Origin: Lachnospiraceae bacterium
Lineage (GTDB): Bacteria > Bacillota > Clostridia > Lachnospirales > Lachnospiraceae
Reading direction: 5' to 3'
DNA length: 64,000 nucleotides
Assembly: GCA_022794265.1 (NCBI GenBank)
Contig: JAAWEK010000015.1
Span: 62,001 to 126,000 of the forward strand
The translations under genes were made by a program, and so were the position numbers. Positions 61,902-64,000 of the stretch are shown one piece after another. How positions within the stretch are numbered: position 1 is the stretch's first letter; each line of letters opens with the position of its first letter. Below the pieces are notes generated by a model, which was given only the letters and a program-made list of their open reading frames with translations, made no database searches and was not told the DNA's origin.

Positions 61902-63857
61902 TTAACAGATTTCCGATCCTGCAATTATATCCTTATCCACAGTTAATACTGACAGATTTCCCTCATCATCTCCTGCTGCCAGAATCATTCCTTCTGACAG
62001 AATACCACATAATTTAACCGGTTTCAGATTTGTAATGACCGCTACTTTTTTACCCACCATTTCTTCCGGTGTATAGTGTAAAGCTATTCCTGATACAATC
62101 TGTCTTACCTCAGAACCAATTCTAATCTGAGATACCAAAAGCTTTTTCGCCTTCTTCACTCTTTCGCACTGCAGAATTTCACCGACTCTTAACTGCACCC
62201 TGTCAAAATCATCCAGTGCAATTTCTTCTTTCAGTTCCACTTCCGGATATTTCGGTCCTTCTGCTTTTTCTTTCATTTGTTCAACTCTTTCCAAAATTTC
62301 ATTTACATCCTGTCTGGCAAATAAAATTTCTGGTGTTGCAGTAACCTTTGTTCCTGAAACATATTTTCCAAAGGTATTCATATCATCAAATTCTCTATAT
62401 GAGGCATTTAACTGGGATAATATTTTCTTAGACGTCTCTGGCATAAATGGCTCCAGTAAACCTGCACCAATGCTGATGCTTTCCACCAGATTATAAAGTA
62501 CCGTGGCCAGCCGGTCGGACTGATTTTCATCCTTGGCCAATACCCAAGGCATTGTTTCATCTATATATTTATTACATCTTTTAAATAAAACAAATATTTC
62601 TGTAATCGCATCTGCAACCCGAAGCTTATCCATTTTTTCTTCCACTTTTTTCGGGGTTTCCAATACTGTTCTTTTCAAATCTTCATCGAATCCGCCTTCT
62701 CCAGCAACGCCCTTATCCGAAACAACACCATCAAAATATTTATTTGACATGGAAATAGTTCGATTTACAAGATTACCCAAAGTATTTGCCAGATCGGAAT
62801 TTACACGTTCCGTTACCAGTTCCCATGAAATAATTCCGTCATTCTCAAAAGGCATTTCATGCAATACAAAATATCTGACAGCGTCTACGCCAAATAATTC
62901 CACCAAATCATCTGCATAAATAACATTTCCTTTTGATTTACTCATTTTTCCATCATTTTGGATCAGCCATGGATGTCCAAATACCTGCTTTGGCAACGGA
63001 AGACCCAACGCCATAAGCATAATCGGCCAGTAAATCGTATGAAACCTTAAGATATCTTTACCTATCAGATGCAAATCTGCCGGCCAGTATTTCCCAAACA
63101 AATCTCCGCTGTTGCCATCCACATCATATCCAAGTCCGGTAATATAATTGGATAAGGCATCCACCCATACATACACCACATGTTTCTCATCAAAAGATAC
63201 CGGAATTCCCCATTTAAAGGAGGTTCTTGAAACACAAAGATCCTGTAAGCCTGGTAACAGAAAATTATTCATCATCTCATTTTTTCTGGATTCCGGCTGA
63301 ATAAACTCCGGATGGGTATTGATATGTTCAATCAGACGGTCTGCATATTTGGAAAGTTTCAGGAAATATGCTTCCTCTTTTGCCGGCTGGCATTCACGTC
63401 CGCAATCCGGACATTTTCCATCCACAAGCTGCGACGATGTAAAAAAGGATTCACACGGAGTACAATACATTCCTTCATAATATCCCTTATAGATATCTTC
63501 CTGATCATATAATTTCTTAAAGATTTTCTGAATCTGAAGCTCGTGGTCCGCATCCGTGGTTCTGATAAATTTATCATAGGAAGTATTCATCAAATCCCAG
63601 ATATTCTTTATCTTTCCTGCCACATCATCTACAAATTCCTTTGGTGTAATACCTGCCTCTTCTGCTTTTAATTCAATTTTCTGTCCATGCTCATCCGTTC
63701 CGGTCTGAAAACGCACGTCATATCCCTGTTTTCTCTTATACCTTACGATGCTGTCAGCCAGTACCACTTCATAAGTATTTCCAATATGAGGCTTTCCCGA
63801 AGTATATGCAATCGCCGTTGTTAAATAATAAGGTTTGTCCTTGCAAATTTTACACAT
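61902..63857 (-). CDS. metG: Methionyl-tRNA synthetase with C-terminal tRNA-binding domain
   Basis: 651 residues. Class I motifs GKPHIGNTYE near residue 25 and KMSKSKGNV near 305; a zinc module with CTPCESFF and CPDCGREC; anticodon-binding helical region; then the EMAP/OB-fold tRNA-binding domain (VQLRVGEILQCERV, SGIALHYTPEEMVGKKV, SEGMILAAG). Charges initiator and elongator tRNA-Met. AAAGGAGAT precedes the ATG at 63857. No T-box or S-box sequence is seen in the 140 bases upstream available here. Confidence 0.98.
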   Translation of the reverse strand: MCKICKDKPYYLTTAIAYTSGKPHIGNTYEVVLADSIVRYKRKQGYDVRFQTGTDEHGQKIELKAEEAGITPKEFVDDVAGKIKNIWDLMNTSYDKFIRTTDADHELQIQKIFKKLYDQEDIYKGYYEGMYCTPCESFFTSSQLVDGKCPDCGRECQPAKEEAYFLKLSKYADRLIEHINTHPEFIQPESRKNEMMNNFLLPGLQDLCVSRTSFKWGIPVSFDEKHVVYVWVDALSNYITGLGYDVDGNSGDLFGKYWPADLHLIGKDILRFHTIYWPIMLMALGLPLPKQVFGHPWLIQNDGKMSKSKGNVIYADDLVELFGVDAVRYFVLHEMPFENDGIISWELVTERVNSDLANTLGNLVNRTISMSNKYFDGVVSDKGVAGEGGFDEDLKRTVLETPKKVEEKMDKLRVADAITEIFVLFKRCNKYIDETMPWVLAKDENQSDRLATVLYNLVESISIGAGLLEPFMPETSKKILSQLNASYREFDDMNTFGKYVSGTKVTATPEILFARQDVNEILERVEQMKEKAEGPKYPEVELKEEIALDDFDRVQLRVGEILQCERVKKAKKLLVSQIRIGSEVRQIVSGIALHYTPEEMVGKKVAVITNLKPVKLCGILSEGMILAAGDDEGNLSVLTVDKDIIAGSEIC

Positions 63858-64000
63858 AACCGAATCTCCTTTATTTCAATCTGATTTTTTCACTCTATAC
63901 TATTCCTTTGACATCCCTGAAACAAAAAATGTCATTTCACATTATATTACCTTTAAATTCAAATTTTTTCAAGTATTTCCCATACATGTTTTGGGATTTA

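Overview
The window looks like a chromosomal segment of a low-GC, spore-forming Firmicute of class Clostridia, most likely Lachnospiraceae. The main reasons are a large Bacillus-type SRP RNA with an Alu domain, a tadA / SRP RNA / pfkA / dnaX / ybaB / recR neighbourhood, a transketolase split into two subunits, SpoIID- and CotH-family proteins, and strong AGGAGG-type ribosome binding sites. Almost all genes lie on the minus strand. No tRNA, rRNA, CRISPR array, transposase, integrase or phage gene was recognised. The species was inferred from content and order only.

Left part (1-28.6 kb), read along the minus strand from high to low coordinates: a heterodimeric ABC exporter; a large TPR-plus-ATPase protein; a LiaF-like / DUF4097-like envelope pair; the two-subunit transketolase; a CotH lipoprotein divergent from a sigma-like protein lacking region 4; a VanY-PlsC pair on the plus strand; nicotinate phosphoribosyltransferase with a membrane protein; a three-gene DUF4026 / adenylate-forming enzyme / membrane protein operon; ileS of the eukaryote-like class; glycogen phosphorylase; and a SpoIID-like protein cut by the window edge.

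Centre (28.7-40.5 kb): one compact minus-strand run pfkA-dnaX-ybaB-recR, a small duplicated-cysteine protein, then a three-gene SMC-type condensin set (MksF/JetA, MksE/JetB, MksB/JetC) with no JetD/MksG nuclease beside it. The SRP RNA gene with its own promoter and terminator, and tadA, lie just upstream.

The most unusual part is 40.5-56.9 kb, a visibly AT-rich island holding what appears to be an uncommon polyketide/fatty-acid-type biosynthetic cluster. Twelve tightly spaced minus-strand genes encode five different ketosynthase-III-family proteins (two with an intact Cys-His-Asn triad, three that keep the Cys but have lost the usual His/Asn), a 3-hydroxyacyl-CoA dehydrogenase-like protein, a FabG-like ketoreductase, a two-gene ABC exporter of the polyketide-exporter (TnrB2/TnrB3) type, one large KS...ACP polyketide synthase with no recognisable acyltransferase active site, a BaeB/PksB-like metallo-hydrolase and a 4'-phosphopantetheinyl transferase. 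A LytTR response regulator / AgrC-like kinase pair lies directly upstream, and the gap between it and the cluster contains a 17-codon aromatic-rich reading frame with a good ribosome binding site. I do not recognise this architecture as a named cluster.

Right part (57-64 kb): a GNAT acetyltransferase, a degenerate HD-GYP-like protein, an uncharacterised protein, then the common metG-tatD-rsmA run. A palindromic repeat found between tatD and rsmA also occurs upstream of ileS.
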